DNA from: Syntrophobacterales bacterium
Lineage (GTDB): Bacteria; Desulfobacterota; Syntrophobacteria; BM002
Direction of reading: 5' to 3'
Assembly (NCBI GenBank): GCA_030601545.1
Contig: JAUVTM010000119.1
Coordinates: 1 to 6,837, forward strand
DNA length: 6,837 nucleotides
Position 1 is the stretch's first letter; the number at the start of each line of letters is the position of its first letter. The position numbers and the translations under genes are program-made. This document shows positions 5,844 through 6,837 of this stretch, piece by piece. Under the pieces are notes generated by a model that saw only the letters and a program-made list of their open reading frames with translations, did no database searches and was not told the origin of the DNA.

Positions 5844-5888
5844 ATCGTAGAAATCGTAGAAATCGTAAAAGGCGTAGAAGCCGTAGAA
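5844..5888. repeat. Five-unit tandem repeat with 9-bp period (ATCGTAGAA)
   Basis: Units are ATCGTAGAA, ATCGTAGAA, ATCGTAAAA, GGCGTAGAA and GCCGTAGAA, in exact 9-nt register. Read on the minus strand they encode a Phe-Tyr-Asp/Gly/Ala repeat within a 119-codon open frame (5631-5990). That frame overlaps the reductase gene and lacks a ribosome site, so it is not called. Confidence 0.85.
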
Positions 5889-5931
5889 ATCTTTCAGGTC
5901 GTCACGGCAGCTCATAGCGGTGAATTTCCCA

Positions 5932-6000
5932 GATAACGAATAACTAATAACGGATAACCCGGCTGCCTGCTGTCTTCTGTCCTCCGTCATCTGTCGTCTG
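5932..6000. repeat. ATAAC and TCTGTCNTC degenerate tandem repeats
   Basis: 5932-5958 has four ATAAC-containing units (GATAAC, GAATAAC, TAATAAC, GGATAAC) with a period of 6-7. 5963-6000 has about five CTGYCNTC/CTGTC units with a period of 7-8. They fill the spacer between two convergent genes. No hairpin with a T-run is seen for either gene. Confidence 0.6.
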
Positions 6001-6010
6001 CACTATGCAT

Positions 6011-6784
6011 CTAGTACGACCTAATCACCACCTCGCCAGGTTCCAGATCCATCTCCAACAGCCCTAGAGCGTCTCGCAGTACCTGCAACTGGATATCCCT
6101 GTCATGGGCTCGTCCCATGGGATGACCCAGCGAGAAACCCGGGTACAACACCCGAGGCGGCTTGACCTTTTTGGTAATGGCCAAATTGAGAGAAATAGAT
6201 ACCGTAGAGATTCCCTCCTCTTCAAAGATGCGCTGGATCAATCCAACGGATTGATTACAGAGACCTCAGGTTGGGGTTAGAAAAGCTGCGTCCACCTCGT
6301 CGGCAATCAAGGTCGCAGCAACCTCCGGTGCAGTGGTGTCGGTCAATGTCTCGAGGTGCTCTCCCGTAACATGGCCCATGAAGCTGAAAAACCTGGGGCC
6401 AATCGAGCCAATCATCCCCTGGTGAAGCAACTGCCGCAGGGGTTCTATGGGCAGTATTAAATTGGGATCGGCAAGGGCATCGGCATGGTTGTAGTAGTCA
6501 TGGGTGATGGTCAGTTGCTCTACGTCAATGTCTGAGGGGAGCTCTCGATAGGAGGGGTCACCCTTTTTGTCTGACATGTCAAAGGGCTTCTGGTCTCTGG
6601 CGTGGGTGCCCCCTGTGGTAACAAGGACGAGGCGGCACCGTTCAAGGGGTTTGTTGAGAGGGGAGAAAGGGGTGGTGGTGTTGACCACCAGTTCTGCTCC
6701 CTTAGCATAAAGGTCCACGAGCGCGGGAATCTTGGTGTAGACCTTAGCGAGAGTCCTATTTTTCATACGCTTGAATTTGCCCAT
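6011..6784 (-). CDS. Selenoprotein of the glycine/sarcosine/betaine reductase selenoprotein B (GrdB-like) family, in-frame UGA read as Sec
   Basis: Two open stretches on the minus strand lie in the same frame and are separated only by a TGA at 6268-6266. Read through, they give one 257-residue protein that ends at TAG (6013-6011). The N-terminal part has RCRLVLVTTGGTHARDQ, PFDMSD, YRELPSD, ITHDYYNH and FSFMGHV, all typical as I recall them of the short stand-alone GrdB-like family. The UGA falls at residue 173 in FLTPT-U-GLCNQSVGLIQ. Family members normally have a CPxC-type motif there, so Sec replaces the first Cys to make a UxxC redox centre with Cys176. The C-terminal SLGHPMG is also conserved. 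True GrdB is larger and works with GrdA/GrdC; none is nearby, so substrate and partner are unknown. Starts at TTG 6823 or ATG 6766 are possible; no ribosome site decides. A point-mutated pseudogene is the main alternative. Confidence 0.82.
6233..6260 (-). promoter_or_regulatory. Bacterial SECIS element (selenocysteine insertion hairpin)
   Basis: In the mRNA, AUCAAUCC (6255-6248) pairs perfectly with GGAUUGAU (6244-6237) around a three-base loop, GUU (6247-6245). Below it CUG (6260-6258) pairs with CAG (6235-6233) across a small internal loop (UA opposite C). The loop begins 18 nt after the UGA and its first base is G. This fits the general bacterial SECIS pattern of a short upper stem, an early G in the loop and a position about 16-37 nt behind the codon (recalled from the literature). 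It lies wholly within the coding sequence, as expected for SelB-dependent decoding in bacteria. Confidence 0.72.
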
Positions 6785-6794
6785 AACGGCAAAG

Positions 6795-6823
6795 AATATA
6801 AGAACTCTTGCCAAGAAACACAA
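6795..6823 (-). promoter_or_regulatory. Weak promoter candidate for the selenoprotein gene
   Basis: On the minus strand TTGTGT (6823-6818) and TATATT (6800-6795) are separated by 17 nt. The -10 matches consensus at five of six bases and the -35 at three. The start would be near 6788, just before ATG 6784, which would favour ATG 6766 or near-leaderless translation. An in-frame TAA just upstream of 6823 shows that the gene does not extend past the window. Confidence 0.25.
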
Positions 6824-6837
6824 GTATTAGTAGTCAG

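Noticed and set aside
5631..5990. 119-codon minus-strand frame with a Phe-Tyr-Asp repeat and a PEPVEG peptide
   Set aside because: The repeat peptide comes from the 9-bp DNA array and PEPVEG from repeat B; the rest is antisense to the reductase.
6266..6823. Treating the two minus-strand frames as two separate genes or as a nonsense-mutated pseudogene
   Set aside because: They are in one frame, the UGA sits at a redox Cys position, and a SECIS-like hairpin follows. The pseudogene view remains the main alternative and is noted in the feature.

Overview
The window reads as chromosomal DNA of a Gram-negative anaerobe. A Kdo transferase shows that the cell makes lipopolysaccharide. An apparent in-frame UGA selenocysteine codon with a SECIS-like hairpin indicates selenocysteine decoding. 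A LarB homologue implies the nickel-pincer cofactor pathway. Together with a geranylgeranyl-reductase-family flavoprotein and intergenic spacers full of short-period repeats, this suits a Desulfobacterota (former Deltaproteobacteria) lineage. That assignment is inference; no rRNA or other taxonomic marker is present.

Layout, left to right. 1-303 is the C-terminal end of a polytopic membrane protein of the YbhN/AglD (LPG synthase TM, flippase-like) family. 304-712 is a 400-bp spacer holding four clusters of degenerate short repeats and a 129-nt cloverleaf-like inverted-repeat element. 713-1465 is an exported zinc N-acetylmuramoyl-L-alanine amidase. 1466-1641 holds a degenerate repeat and a two-hairpin REP-like element. 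1642-2967 is waaA/kdtA. 2968-3476 is a 509-bp non-coding spacer made of several repeat families. 3477-4226 is larB. 4227-4566 is another repeat-rich spacer with paired hairpins and a TATAAT box. 4567-5781 is a geranylgeranyl reductase family FAD enzyme. 5782-6010 is a convergent spacer with period-9 and related repeats. 6784-6011 (minus strand) is one gene that appears as two open frames because a UGA lies at the first position of a UxxC motif.

How the genes relate. The membrane protein, amidase and Kdo transferase are all cell-envelope functions and could be a loose envelope neighbourhood, although wide repeat-filled gaps separate them and they need not be one operon. LarB and the reductase look like independent units. 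The selenoprotein gene is convergent to the rest.

The main discovery is that selenoprotein: a short GrdB-like ('selenoprotein B family') protein in which Sec takes the place of the first Cys of a CxxC motif. A near-ideal bacterial SECIS hairpin lies immediately downstream. The second is that almost every spacer is built from the same kinds of short-period or palindromic repeats, and that larB is bracketed by direct copies of one repeat pair.
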